Positions 8,984 to 17,551 of a stretch of DNA of 64,000 nucleotides are shown here, piece after piece. Below the pieces are notes generated by a model. That model was not told the origin of the DNA. It did no database searches and saw only the letters and a program-made list of their open reading frames with translations. Within the stretch, counting starts at the first letter, position 1. Each line of letters starts with the position of its first letter. Made by a program: the position numbers and the translations under genes. This DNA comes from Hominimerdicola alba (lineage in GTDB: Bacteria > Bacillota > Clostridia > Oscillospirales > Ruminococcaceae), in assembly GCF_900109655.1 (NCBI RefSeq), contig NZ_FOAT01000013.1, positions 35,679-99,678 on the forward strand, given 5' to 3'.

Positions 8984-9856
8984 TTATTTTACGGACTTAG
9001 CCAGCTGTTCGCCCTGACGCACCTTGGTCTCAGCGCCCTCGCGTGTGTTTATCAGCAGGTCTTCATCAACTATGGCAGCGCCTTTTTCAAGCAGAAGCAC
9101 GATAGTCGAACCGCCGAATTCAAACATACCCTTTTCCTCGCCCTGACGGACTCTGTGATTTCCCCATGGGTGATGGTTGGATATCTTGCCCACCATAAGC
9201 GCGCCGACTTCCATCTGCACCACATCGCCGAAAAATTCTGTTCTCAGCATACAGTAGGTGCGGGAATTCTCCTTGTAGACCTCAACATGGCGGTTAGCCA
9301 CGGGGTTAACGGTGTTGAGAAACCCCTTTATCTCACGGTCATGGCTCTTGATACCGCTGAGTGGATAGATGTAACGGTGGTAGTCGTCAACACTCAGCCT
9401 TATTATCAGCGCATAGCCGCCGGCATATTTCTGCGCAAGCTTTTTGTCGCGCAGCAGGCTGTCGATATTATACACCGAATCCTTTATAACAAAGGTATTC
9501 GAGGGTGTTATCTCATAGGCGCTGACCTTGCCGTCCGAGGGTGATACTAGCTTGTGTTCATCGGGGACGAAATGTCTGCGTCCCGGCTTTATTTTGCGGG
9601 TGAAGAAATCGTTGAAGGAAGTATACTGCTTTTCCTCGTAATCAAACATATCAATGCCGTTCTTTTCGGCAAAATTCTCGATAAAACCGCTGCTGAACTT
9701 GCTGTTCAGCACCTTTCTGCTGACCTTTGAGAATACGGGCAGTGAAGCTATCTCCAGCACGCTTCTGCCCAGATAGCTGTCATAAGCATCATTCAGGAAT
9801 CTGTCCTGATTGGTGGTGACTTTATACTCGTTGCCCTGTCTGTCTCTGTACCTCAT
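8984..9856 (-). CDS. psd: Phosphatidylserine decarboxylase proenzyme
   Basis: A 290-aa enzyme converting phosphatidylserine to phosphatidylethanolamine at the membrane. It self-cleaves at a conserved serine to make a pyruvoyl group; the cleavage motif is FEFGGSTIVLL, where GGST replaces the more common LGST. SPSDGKVSAYE and DYHRYIYPLSG are further family signatures. AAAGGAG lies 9 bp before the ATG. Its partner pssA is 1.3 kb upstream on the same strand, so the pair encodes the whole branch from CDP-diacylglycerol to PE. Confidence 0.93.
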   Translation of the reverse strand: MRYRDRQGNEYKVTTNQDRFLNDAYDSYLGRSVLEIASLPVFSKVSRKVLNSKFSSGFIENFAEKNGIDMFDYEEKQYTSFNDFFTRKIKPGRRHFVPDEHKLVSPSDGKVSAYEITPSNTFVIKDSVYNIDSLLRDKKLAQKYAGGYALIIRLSVDDYHRYIYPLSGIKSHDREIKGFLNTVNPVANRHVEVYKENSRTYCMLRTEFFGDVVQMEVGALMVGKISNHHPWGNHRVRQGEEKGMFEFGGSTIVLLLEKGAAIVDEDLLINTREGAETKVRQGEQLAKSVK

Positions 9857-9886
9857 GTGTATACACTCCTTTCGATCGCGTTTGCT

Positions 9887-10048
9887 TTAACATTCCATTT
9901 CCCAGTCGTAAGGACCTTTTTCCTTATCATAGTTTACCCTTATTTCAGGTGAGCCAAATAGATTATCGGAACCATATACCGCTATGATCTGTGTCTCATC
10001 ATAAATATCCAGACAAAACAGAGACAGATCGTCGTATATAGAGCCTGC
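9887..10048 (-). pseudogene. Frame-shifted C-terminal tail of the upstream membrane protein
   Basis: The region downstream of the 387-aa gene stays open in the -1 frame for 53 codons and has coding character (it contains LSLFCLDIYDETQIIAVY and ends GPYDWEMEC before TAA). It has no start codon or ribosome site of its own and overlaps the end of 9982-11145 in another frame. The likeliest reading is that a single-base insertion near 10048-10060 truncated the parent gene, whose last residues (after NELSEQ) then look non-native. No slippery heptamer supporting programmed frameshifting was found. A sequencing error is possible. Confidence 0.6.
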
Positions 10049-11145
10049 TCAGAGAGTTCGTTGCTATCTTCATCGAACACTTCATCGATATTTTGTGATG
10101 CATATCTCCTGCATTTTTTGTCCAGCTCGGCTATATCGCCTATGCGTTCAGCCGCATTTTTTATAATTGCCTCCCACTTTTCGGGTTCGTTTTCCGCATA
10201 GATATATGCCCCGATACTGTCTTCGCCGAGCTTCATCTCGCCCTCGAAACGCTCTTCTGTCTTGTCGTACTCAAGCTCTCCGAAGAAGTCGTCCTTTACT
10301 ATGATAGGCTTGTTGTATTCGTCTACATATGCCTGTAATTCGGGACACTGCACTTTTTTATCAACGATCTTTTCAAGCCAGAACCCTTGGTGTTCTTCTG
10401 TGCCGTCCGTATTCTTTTTCATTTGTTCACGAACACGCACACGGTACAGCCCGTTTTCGGTAAAGCCCTTTATTTTGCCGCAGTTATCGTATGTTTGATT
10501 TCTTACGAACCAGTGGAGGTATCCCTTTGCGGGCATGAGTTCGCCTTTTTCTTCGTCATAAAAGGCTGTGCAGAGAACGTCCGCGCAGTACGCTTCGCCT
10601 TTTTTTCTATTTACGCTGAATGTGCCGTTCGTATCGCATTTTTCGACAGCTGCTACTATCGTGCGGATATCCTTTTCATAATATGAGTTCGGCCATTCTA
10701 TGCTGTCGGGGTCGATATTGCCAAGAACGATCTTTCTGAGAGCTTTGTGTCCGAAATAAGTCAGCACTATCCACAGCACTGTCACTGCGAAATAAACACC
10801 GAGCTCCCGACCCGATTCTTTCAGACAGTAAAAGGTAAGTATCAGCAGGAAAAGACCTCCGCCGTACCAGACTATGTATAACAGCGCCCTGGGAAAGTAC
10901 CTTATGATCATCAGGTAAGTCAAAAAGTTCCCTTTGAAGTCCCTTTCACCCTGCGACCTGCGTAACGCCGCATATACGAGTCCGCTCAGTATATGCCCCG
11001 TGGCAAAGACAAGCAGTGCGAACAGCAAAGCCTCGGGTCTGCTCTCTTTGATGAAGTCTTTTATCAAAAAGAAATCGATCACACCTGTGAATGTTATCAC
11101 ACAGCTTAACAAAAGTACCAGTATCCCGAAAAGAAATATGTCCAC
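9982..11145 (-). CDS. Membrane protein of unknown function, probably frameshifted at its C-terminus
   Basis: 387 residues. Four hydrophobic segments occupy about residues 1-140, followed by a large soluble charged domain (about 150-360) rich in Tyr, Asp and Glu. GGGAGGG precedes the ATG. The family is not recognised. It lies between pssA and psd and could be part of the lipid cluster, but nothing in it points to a lipid enzyme. The final residues appear to be out of the original frame; the true C-terminus probably continues to 9887. Confidence 0.65.
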   Translation of the reverse strand: MDIFLFGILVLLLSCVITFTGVIDFFLIKDFIKESRPEALLFALLVFATGHILSGLVYAALRRSQGERDFKGNFLTYLMIIRYFPRALLYIVWYGGGLFLLILTFYCLKESGRELGVYFAVTVLWIVLTYFGHKALRKIVLGNIDPDSIEWPNSYYEKDIRTIVAAVEKCDTNGTFSVNRKKGEAYCADVLCTAFYDEEKGELMPAKGYLHWFVRNQTYDNCGKIKGFTENGLYRVRVREQMKKNTDGTEEHQGFWLEKIVDKKVQCPELQAYVDEYNKPIIVKDDFFGELEYDKTEERFEGEMKLGEDSIGAYIYAENEPEKWEAIIKNAAERIGDIAELDKKCRRYASQNIDEVFDEDSNELSEQALYTTICLCFVWIFMMRHRS

Positions 11146-11166
11146 AGCTTTTCCCTCCCGACAGAG

Positions 11167-11796
11167 TTATATGATATGGTTCATTTTAAGATAGCTGAAA
11201 AAGAGAATAAGCCCCAGTGTGAACATTACCAGCAGACCCTTGTTGCTGGGTTTGTTGACCTTTATCTTCAGCACGAACATCACCGATATCAGCACAAGGA
11301 AACCCTGAAATACATATGGGAATATGTAACCGGGGATATTATGCCTGCCGATATACAAAAGCGGCAGAACTATACATACACTTGTAACAGGCAGCCCCTC
11401 GTATTCCTTGCGGTTCTCCTCTGTTTCACGCTGGCGTTCCTCTTCCATAACATTGAAGTATGCCAGTCTTATAACTGCCGCGAGAACTATCATCAGCGAG
11501 GGTATCAGTCTCATGGGGTATACTGTATGATAGTGATATCCCAGAACAGCAGGGAAAACGCCGAAGCATACAAGGTCGCACAGAGAATCTATCTGTATGC
11601 CGAAGACCTTTTCGTGATCTGAGCGGTTTTTCATTGAACGTGCTATCTTGCCGTCGAACAGGTCGCATATGCCCGATATAACAAGGCAGAAAAACGCGAT
11701 CGCGTCATGTCCTTCAAATACCTGTGTTATCCCGAATACCGAGGATAACAGTCCCACATAGGTGAGTATTACCGAATAATTATAAAAGCCTATCAT
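11167..11796 (-). CDS. pssA: CDP-diacylglycerol-serine O-phosphatidyltransferase
   Basis: A 209-aa integral membrane enzyme that joins CDP-diacylglycerol and serine to make phosphatidylserine. The CDP-alcohol phosphatidyltransferase signature is complete: DLFDGKIAR, then GIQIDSLCD with the two terminal aspartates. About six membrane helices span the protein. It works directly before Psd, and both genes are on the same strand in one cluster. Confidence 0.9.
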   Translation of the reverse strand: MIGFYNYSVILTYVGLLSSVFGITQVFEGHDAIAFFCLVISGICDLFDGKIARSMKNRSDHEKVFGIQIDSLCDLVCFGVFPAVLGYHYHTVYPMRLIPSLMIVLAAVIRLAYFNVMEEERQRETEENRKEYEGLPVTSVCIVLPLLYIGRHNIPGYIFPYVFQGFLVLISVMFVLKIKVNKPSNKGLLVMFTLGLILFFSYLKMNHII

Positions 11797-11893
11797 TTTG
11801 AATTCTTCCCTCTTCTTATCTTTATAAAGTTTTTTGATCTGTGTTTTAGTCCGGCAAAGTCATGCCCCAGCCAAGAATTTTTAGATAAAAAAA

Positions 11894-12895
11894 TCAATTT
11901 CGCGGGATATTCAGCTGCTTGTCCGAACGCATTACTTTCAGGTGGGCTATGAACGTTACTATACCGCCTGCTATCAGCACCGCGTAGAATGTAAGTCCTC
12001 GACTGAGGAGCAGAGCGGGTTTTACAAATTCTGAACCGAATATCGCTTCAAATACCAGCAGGAAGCTTCCCTCGGTAACTCCCGCCGCTCCGGGCAGAGG
12101 AAGCATCTCCACCGCTATTGCTATCATCACCTGCATGGTCACGATGTCGTAGAAACTTACGCCCGAAAGTCCGTAGGACTTGTATATCACCCATGTTACC
12201 GCGAAAAGACAAAGCCTCTGCACAAGGGTCATGATGAATACCTTAGCCACTGTTACCGCATTTTCTCTGACGTACTTTGAACCGATAACATAGGTATCGC
12301 AGATACGGTTTATTTTCTCCACAAGCTTTTCGTGGTTCTTTTCCTTGACTATCTTCCAGTCCGTAAGCTTGTTGAGTATGGTGATCCCTGCACGTCTTGC
12401 CCAGTCGGGTCTTGCGACGATGAATGCAAGTCCTGCGATGAAAGCTATATTCAGCACAAATCCGACCGTTATCAGCAGCGAAAGACGGCTGCCGTGTTCG
12501 GCTACAGCGTCAAAGTTGAATATCAGCAGGATAAGCCCCAGTATCACCAGCACTGATTTGTAAGCTATTGTCACCAGCAGCATTATCAGCGAGGAGAAGC
12601 CTATCTTTACGCCGTCTTTTTTCATGTAGTACATCTGTGCAGGCTGTCCGCCCGATGACGAGGGGGTTATATAGCTGAAAAAGAACCCGATGAAAGAGTA
12701 TTTCAGACAGCTTGTCAGCCGCACTTTTTGTCGGCATACCCTTAGCAGGAAATGTATTATGCAGGATTCTCCCGCCACAAAGCAGAAGGTCAGCACAAGT
12801 CCCGCCAAGAGCCATTTGTCATCTGCATTCTTAAGGTCTTTTATGATATCCGAAAGCTCCTGTCCTTTGAAGAGCAGTCGGAATGTCAGCAGCAT
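11894..12895 (-). CDS. Flippase-like / lysylphosphatidylglycerol synthase TM-domain protein
   Basis: A 333-aa polytopic membrane protein of the UPF0104/AglD2 type: the conserved SxSSGGQPAQ-type segment (TPSSSGGQPAQMYYM) and PLPGAAGVTEGSF are present. It has the membrane half only, without the GNAT-like aminoacyl transferase domain of MprF, so a lipid-flipping or lipid-linked role is inferred from the family. The frame stays open upstream of the ATG for about 23 more codons with clear coding character (KRLVKKYLKY), so the native start is probably near 12958 at a non-ATG codon (ATA, preceded by GGTGA). Confidence 0.8.
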   Translation of the reverse strand: MLLTFRLLFKGQELSDIIKDLKNADDKWLLAGLVLTFCFVAGESCIIHFLLRVCRQKVRLTSCLKYSFIGFFFSYITPSSSGGQPAQMYYMKKDGVKIGFSSLIMLLVTIAYKSVLVILGLILLIFNFDAVAEHGSRLSLLITVGFVLNIAFIAGLAFIVARPDWARRAGITILNKLTDWKIVKEKNHEKLVEKINRICDTYVIGSKYVRENAVTVAKVFIMTLVQRLCLFAVTWVIYKSYGLSGVSFYDIVTMQVMIAIAVEMLPLPGAAGVTEGSFLLVFEAIFGSEFVKPALLLSRGLTFYAVLIAGGIVTFIAHLKVMRSDKQLNIPRN

Positions 12896-13001
12896 TATAA
12901 GTCCGATAAAACCTATATTAAGAACGTATTTAAGATATTTCTTTACCAGTCGTTTTATTGTCGTTCACCAACTTTAATATATGTCTGTATCGCCCGTCAG
13001 C

Positions 13002-14033
13002 TTAGCTGAGGGAGGTGAGTCTGTCGTAGTTTGTGGCAGCAAGGTACATAATATTTATTACCAGCTGTATTATAGTGAATCGCATTACCACCTGTGTATC
13101 AGACCAGCCCTTGTTCTTGCGGCAGTGGTCATGCAGGGGAGTGCGGATATCCTTCATGAAGTTCTTCATTTTGAGGAAACGTATGAAGCTTACCTTCAGC
13201 AGGCTGAGACCGCCGTCCAGTATGATAACTATGCACATAGGTACAAAGCTGAAAGGGTTCTTGCTCATCAGGAATACTATGGCAAGCAGTACGCCCAGCG
13301 CACGGGAACCTGCATCGCCCATAAGCATGGTGGAGGGCGAACAGTTGAACCATAGATATGCCGCCAGAGTTGCAAGCATTATCACTGGTGCAAAATCCAG
13401 GAATGACCAGCCCACGGTAAGTGTCAGCACACCGCTGAACAGAACGAAGCTGCCAAGCACCGCCATCACCAGTGAAGCACACAGACCGTCAACACCGTCG
13501 GTGCAGTTGGTGACGTTTATGGAAGTCCAAACCAGCACACCTGCCAGTATGATGAATATCACAGCGGGTATGTGGAAATGCAGGTGGAGCAGGGGCATAT
13601 CAATATTGCTGCCGTTATACTTCCAGAAAGTAACAGCCGTACCCAGAGATATCACCAGGTCAAGCAGACCTTTTTTGAGGTTGCCCCATGGTATCTTGGC
13701 GGCATCATCGAGATAGCCGGTCAGCATAGCGCCGTATAACAGCACGAGATAAATAAGATACTCTAAGTCAAGAGGTATGAACAGCGCTGCCGAAAGGCAG
13801 AACGTTGTGATGAATATAAGTCCGCAGCCCCTCGCTTTTCCCTGTGACAGCGCACCGTTTACCGCGAATTCTCTGCCCTGATCTTTCGGCAGGATGTTTC
13901 TGAAGAACTTCAGTGCCAGAAAACATGACCAGAACGAAAAAGCGAGCATCAAAAGCATGAAAACCGCATATTTCGAGGGATTGCCCTCATCAAAAAAATC
14001 ATAATGCGAACCAAAAAACAGTCTGTATAACAT
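13002..14033 (-). CDS. mraY: MraY-family phospho-N-acetylmuramoyl-pentapeptide transferase
   Basis: A 343-aa polytopic membrane transferase of the polyprenyl-phosphate sugar-1-phosphate family. Diagnostic segments are TGYLDDAAK (paired Asp), NVTNCTDGVDGL, and FNCSPSTMLMGDAGSRALG. MraY makes lipid I for peptidoglycan. The gene is not inside a dcw cluster here; it heads a lipid cluster. ATG at 14033 has AAAGGA at good spacing, whereas 14039 is too close, so 14033 is preferred. MraY versus a related transferase is fairly but not fully certain. Confidence 0.82.
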   Translation of the reverse strand: MLYRLFFGSHYDFFDEGNPSKYAVFMLLMLAFSFWSCFLALKFFRNILPKDQGREFAVNGALSQGKARGCGLIFITTFCLSAALFIPLDLEYLIYLVLLYGAMLTGYLDDAAKIPWGNLKKGLLDLVISLGTAVTFWKYNGSNIDMPLLHLHFHIPAVIFIILAGVLVWTSINVTNCTDGVDGLCASLVMAVLGSFVLFSGVLTLTVGWSFLDFAPVIMLATLAAYLWFNCSPSTMLMGDAGSRALGVLLAIVFLMSKNPFSFVPMCIVIILDGGLSLLKVSFIRFLKMKNFMKDIRTPLHDHCRKNKGWSDTQVVMRFTIIQLVINIMYLAATNYDRLTSLS

Positions 14034-14073
14034 TTGCATCTTCCTTTTAAATAAAAATACTCATACATCATAT

Positions 14074-14102
14074 ATTATACTACATATTATAAGAAAATGC
14101 AA
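14074..14102 (-). promoter_or_regulatory. Promoter of the mraY-lipid cluster
   Basis: Minus strand TTGCAT, 17-bp spacer, TATAAT, about 40 bp upstream of the mraY start. It is probably the main promoter of the run down to the pullulanase. Confidence 0.65.
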
Positions 14103-14234
14103 ATTTTACGGGCGGTCATTTTGCACAAATTTACCCTTCGTACTTCGGAGTTAACTGGGGATACCTTTTTAATAAGTGTATTGATCCTTTGCGGACTGTT
14201 ATGCTCATCTGACAAACTGTGTATATATCATGTG

Positions 14235-14270
14235 TGTGTATATACACAGTTAAGGGGTGTGTATATACAC
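14235..14270. promoter_or_regulatory. Two tandem TGTGTATATACACA-type palindromes
   Basis: A perfect 14-bp palindrome at 14235-14248 and a 12-bp GTGTATATACAC at 14259-14270, centres 23 bp apart (about two helix turns). They resemble operators of YtrA-type GntR repressors, which often control ABC exporters. The third related palindrome covers the promoter -10 box downstream. No GntR gene is in the window, so the regulator would act from elsewhere. Confidence 0.55.
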
Positions 14271-14371
14271 GCTTCGGGGGTAAAATATGCCTGAACTTGT
14301 CATATGTGCATAACTTAAAGGGAGGGTGGTTTGCAGAAATTATGCATAGATACAATTGTATTCGGGGGGTA

Positions 14372-14407
14372 TTGACAAAACTGTGCAAACTGTGTATACT
14401 GTATACA
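14372..14407 (+). promoter_or_regulatory. Consensus promoter with overlapping operator for the ABC operon
   Basis: TTGACA (14372-14377), 17-bp spacer, TATACT (14395-14400). A TGTATAC-T-GTATACA inverted repeat at 14393-14407 overlaps the -10 box and start site, a classic repressor position. The first ATG of the operon is at 14489. Confidence 0.75.
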
Positions 14408-14488
14408 TACAGTTAAGGCTGCAATAACAGTCATAACAGTAACACAGAAATACAGACAACAATAACGTTACCGAAAGGAAGTATAATT

Positions 14489-14656
14489 ATGAATAACACA
14501 AACAGAAAAGCTCTGGCAATGAGGATCATCGCAGTATTTATGCTGATCATGGGCATCATCGGAACAGCAAGAGGAAGCACAGCGGCGATCGCGTGCCTGT
14601 GCAGCTCGGCAAGCATGGTCGCCGCTTCAAACTGGATAGTACGCAGAAGCAGATAG
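14489..14656 (+). CDS. Small membrane protein 1 (55 aa)
   Basis: Starts MNNTNRKALAMRIIAVFMLI and ends VRRSR. Two hydrophobic segments (about 10-26 and 32-47) are separated by a short turn, with basic residues at both ends. GAAAGGAAG precedes the ATG. It is the first of four consecutive tiny membrane genes before an ABC exporter. The family is not recognised; roles as exporter accessory subunits or exported peptides are both possible. Confidence 0.65.
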   Translation: MNNTNRKALAMRIIAVFMLIMGIIGTARGSTAAIACLCSSASMVAASNWIVRRSR

Positions 14657-14708
14657 TTAAAGATAAACTGATACAACAAAACGATACGGAACAAAGGGAG
14701 TGGATCTT

Positions 14709-14885
14709 ATGAAAAATACAATGTTCAGAAAGATAATAGCAGTTCTGGCTGCTCTGATAGGAATAGGCTCGCTGATAGCTTATGTATTTATGAATATGGG
14801 TGACAGCACCGTAGCACCTGCAATTGTGCTCATGGGTCTGATGCTTGTTCTGAGAGTAGGCTTCAATAAGCTGAAAGGCAGATAA
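14709..14885 (+). CDS. Small membrane protein 2 (58 aa)
   Basis: Starts MKNTMFRKIIAVLAALIGIG and ends KLKGR. Two hydrophobic segments with a short NMGDST loop. The ATG at 14709 is preferred over a GTG at 14700 because GGGAG lies nine bases before it. The layout matches the neighbouring small proteins although sequence similarity is slight. Confidence 0.65.
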   Translation: MKNTMFRKIIAVLAALIGIGSLIAYVFMNMGDSTVAPAIVLMGLMLVLRVGFNKLKGR

Positions 14886-14906
14886 AGATATACAAGGAGA
14901 CACATC

Positions 14907-15092
14907 ATGAAACTGAAGACAAATAAAAGAGATATCATCACAGCGGTTTCATTGGTAATAATAGGTATCATCGTTGCGATACTTTTAAGCGGTCTGAGTG
15001 ACAGAGCGTTCAGGCTGTTTATAGCCGCTATGCTGATACTGCCCACATTCGGCAGATACTTTATAAGCAGGATAAAAAAGAGAAAGATATAG
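14907..15092 (+). CDS. Small membrane protein 3 (61 aa)
   Basis: Starts MKLKTNKRDIITAVSLVIIG; two hydrophobic segments separated by GLSDRAFR and a very basic tail (SRIKKRKI). AAGGAG precedes the ATG. Third gene of the cluster, 21 bp after gene 2. Confidence 0.65.
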   Translation: MKLKTNKRDIITAVSLVIIGIIVAILLSGLSDRAFRLFIAAMLILPTFGRYFISRIKKRKI

Positions 15093-15113
15093 AACAAAGA
15101 GGGAGACAACAGA

Positions 15114-15344
15114 ATGAAAACAAACTCACAGCGCAGGCGTGATGTGTTGAAAGGCGTGGCAGCGGCTCTGCTGATAGCGGCGTGCTTCTTCGCTTTCAGT
15201 CACCGCCTTCCGCAGAAAAACGATATCAAAGGGCTGGCAGCGCTGATGCTGGTTTGTGCGGGCGGAAGTTCATTCGGGCTGATGTCAGACAGCATCAATG
15301 AGGATATGCTTTCTCAGGAAAACGCTGAGGACAGCTTTATTTGA
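15114..15344 (+). CDS. Small membrane protein 4 (76 aa)
   Basis: A basic start (MKTNSQRRRDVLKG), two hydrophobic segments with a SHRLPQKNDIKG loop, and a unique acidic C-terminal tail (NEDMLSQENAEDSF). GAGGGAG precedes the ATG. Ends 19 bp before the ABC ATPase start, so it is co-transcribed with it. Confidence 0.65.
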   Translation: MKTNSQRRRDVLKGVAAALLIAACFFAFSHRLPQKNDIKGLAALMLVCAGGSSFGLMSDSINEDMLSQENAEDSFI

Positions 15345-15363
15345 AAAATATGAGGTGAAACGT

Positions 15364-16116
15364 ATGGAAACAAGAGAAAAGGTTCTGGAGGTCAAGGGAC
15401 TTTCAAAGCAGTACAAAAAGGGCGTGTACGCTTCGGAAAAGGTAACTTTCGATGTACACAAGGGCGAGATATTCGCACTGATAGGACCTAACGGCGCAGG
15501 CAAGACAACAACTATCAGAATGATATCCACCCTTTTGCAGGCAACAGAGGGCGATGCGGTGGTAAACGGTCACAGCATACTTACTGAGCCCGACAAAGTC
15601 CGCAAAAGCATTACCTATCTTCCAGATGAAGCAGGTGCCTACAAGACCATGAAAGGCATCGATTACCTGAGATTCATGGCTGAGCTTTATGCTGACAACA
15701 AACAGCAGGCTGACAGCTATGTTGAAAGAGGCAGAGAGATATGCGAGCTGGGTGACAGGCTCAATGATAAGATACAGAGCTATTCCCGCGGTATGCAGAG
15801 AAAGCTCCTGCTGGCAAGGGCGATAATGTCAAAGCCCGCACTTGCCATACTCGATGAGCCAACTTCCGGTCTGGATATAATCAATGCCCTTGAGATAAGG
15901 CGCATGATAAAGAAACTGGCAGGGGAGGGCATGAGCTTCCTGCTGTCCTCTCACAATATGCTTGAGATAGAGTATGTATCTGACAGAGTAGGCATAATCG
16001 CAAAGGGTCATCTGCTTGAAACGGGCACTCCCGCGGAGCTTATAGCTAAATACCAAGCTGAAAATCTGGAGGATGTTTTCGAGACCGTGGTAATGAAAAG
16101 GAACAAAGAGGTGTGA
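15364..16116 (+). CDS. ABC transporter ATP-binding protein (NatA-like)
   Basis: A 250-aa ATPase that powers the adjacent permease. Walker A is GPNGAGKTT, the signature is YSRGMQRK (SRGMQ replaces SGGQ), Walker B is LAILDEP with the following TSGLD, and the H-loop is SSHNM. GAGGTGAAACGT before the ATG at 15364 sets the start; the longer in-frame reading overlaps small protein 4. Best matches by eye are Na+/multidrug-type NatA ATPases of ABC-2 exporters. Confidence 0.92.
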   Translation: METREKVLEVKGLSKQYKKGVYASEKVTFDVHKGEIFALIGPNGAGKTTTIRMISTLLQATEGDAVVNGHSILTEPDKVRKSITYLPDEAGAYKTMKGIDYLRFMAELYADNKQQADSYVERGREICELGDRLNDKIQSYSRGMQRKLLLARAIMSKPALAILDEPTSGLDIINALEIRRMIKKLAGEGMSFLLSSHNMLEIEYVSDRVGIIAKGHLLETGTPAELIAKYQAENLEDVFETVVMKRNKEV

Positions 16117-16122
16117 CACAAA

Positions 16123-17445
16123 ATGAAATTCAAGACACTATTTATAAAAGAGCTTCGTGAGATGCTCAGCGTGCAGACCATAATGACTATGGTCATTTCC
16201 GTTGTGATACTCTCCTTTGCGGGACAGGCTATGAGCAAAGCCGTTGAGGAAAGCGCTGAAACCATGATGGATATAAATATCTGTGACCAGGACGATACAG
16301 AGTTCACCAAGAACATGATAAAATTCCTGACCGCCAACCTTGCACAGCTTGACGGCGAGGTGAATGTGGTGGAGATAAGCTCCGATGACTATGCCAAGGA
16401 GCTGAAAAAGGCTGATGTAAAGAACGTTGTTATTATCCCCGAGGGCTTTACCGCAAGCGTGGAGAACAACGAGGCTGCAAAGGTAAAATTCGTCCAGAGA
16501 CTTAACTCGCTGGCAACAATGTCCAACCTGAACACAGGTTCACAGGTGGCAGTTGAATACCTGACAGCGGCTGTAAAGGACGTTGTATACAGCACCAAGG
16601 TATCCAGCGGCAAGCTTTCAAATGAAGAGGTATCATTCCTCAACAACCCCATAGCACTTGAAGAATCCACAGTAGTAGCGGATAAGAGCGCTGATATCTC
16701 CGCAAGCATAGTAATGTCGCTGTGTTCTGCACAGGGTATGATAGTTCCTATCATGATGTTCGTACTGGTCATGATGTCTTCCAACATGATACTTAACGCT
16801 ATAAGCACCGAGAAGATAGACAAGACCCTTGAAACTCTGCTTACCGCGCCTATTTCAAGACTTTCCGTTATAGCGGCAAAGATGCTGGCAGCAGCAGTTG
16901 TAGCGGCTATGCAGGCGGCTGTTTATATGTTCGGTTCAAAGAACATGATGAACGGCGTACTTGAAAAGGTGGGCTCTGACAGCGGCTACTCCGAGATACT
17001 GAAAGACCTGGGTCTTACCATGGACGCAGGTCAGTATGTCCTCGTAGGTATCCAGATGTTCCTTTCCATACTGATAGCACTGTCAGTTGCACTGGTACTC
17101 GGTGTTCTGGCAAAGGACGCAAAGAGCGCACAGACACTTACTCTGCCTATCATGATGTGCACAATGATACCCTATATGCTTTCAATGTTCGTTGATATCA
17201 AGACAATGTCCCCAGCAGTAAGATATATCGTATACGCTATACCTTTCACACACTCCTTCATGGCTTCCGAGAATGCTATGTTCGGCAACTACGGTGTGTA
17301 TACAGGCGGACTTATCTACCAGTTCATTTTCCTCATAATATGTATGTTTATGGCATTGAGGATATTCATGAGCGACAGGATATTCACCATGTCCATCGGC
17401 GGCAAAAAGAGCAAAGGCTCAGCCAACGAGGAGAGCGAATCATAA
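16123..17445 (+). CDS. ABC-2 type permease (NatB-like)
   Basis: A 440-aa membrane subunit. One N-terminal helix (about 20-40) is followed by a large extracellular domain (about 45-200) and five or six helices in the C-terminal half, which is the NatB/ABC-2 layout. The conserved segment NAISTEKIDKTLETLLTAPI follows the second helix. It lies 6 bp after the ATPase, so the two form one exporter. The substrate is unknown; the four small membrane proteins upstream are candidates for partners or cargo. Confidence 0.9.
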   Translation: MKFKTLFIKELREMLSVQTIMTMVISVVILSFAGQAMSKAVEESAETMMDINICDQDDTEFTKNMIKFLTANLAQLDGEVNVVEISSDDYAKELKKADVKNVVIIPEGFTASVENNEAAKVKFVQRLNSLATMSNLNTGSQVAVEYLTAAVKDVVYSTKVSSGKLSNEEVSFLNNPIALEESTVVADKSADISASIVMSLCSAQGMIVPIMMFVLVMMSSNMILNAISTEKIDKTLETLLTAPISRLSVIAAKMLAAAVVAAMQAAVYMFGSKNMMNGVLEKVGSDSGYSEILKDLGLTMDAGQYVLVGIQMFLSILIALSVALVLGVLAKDAKSAQTLTLPIMMCTMIPYMLSMFVDIKTMSPAVRYIVYAIPFTHSFMASENAMFGNYGVYTGGLIYQFIFLIICMFMALRIFMSDRIFTMSIGGKKSKGSANEESES

Positions 17446-17457
17446 ATAACACTTTAA

Positions 17458-17510
17458 AGAACTATCGGGAAATCCTTTCAGGCTATTTCCCGATAGTTCG
17501 CTTTATATAT
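17458..17510 (+). terminator. Terminator of the ABC operon
   Basis: A 13-bp perfect stem, AACTATCGGGAAA with TTTCCCGATAGTT, follows the permease stop by 15 bp. Confidence 0.75.
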
Positions 17511-17511
17511 C

Positions 17512-17545
17512 AAAAAAACACCGCGGAAATTTCCCGCGGTGTTAG
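17512..17545 (-). terminator. Terminator of the acyl-CoA ligase
   Basis: On the minus strand the stem ACACCGCGG...CCGCGGTGT is followed by seven T, directly after the ligase stop. Confidence 0.85.
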
Positions 17546-17551
17546 TCGTTA

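Larger units (their letters stand above)
14040..14488. other. Divergent intergenic region rich in palindromes
   Basis: This 449-bp gap carries the mraY promoter (minus strand), three TGTATATACA-type palindromes and the promoter of the small-membrane-protein operon. ORFs in it are short, without ribosome sites, and driven by the TGTGTA repeats. No RNA gene was recognised. Confidence 0.7.

Noticed and set aside
8279..9544. 421-aa plus-strand ORF opposite HIT and psd
   Set aside because: Antisense to three well-supported minus-strand genes; hydrophobic shadow composition.
14219..14416. 65-aa ORF with YT repeats near 14.3 kb
   Set aside because: Composed of the TGTGTA palindromes; regulatory DNA, not coding.
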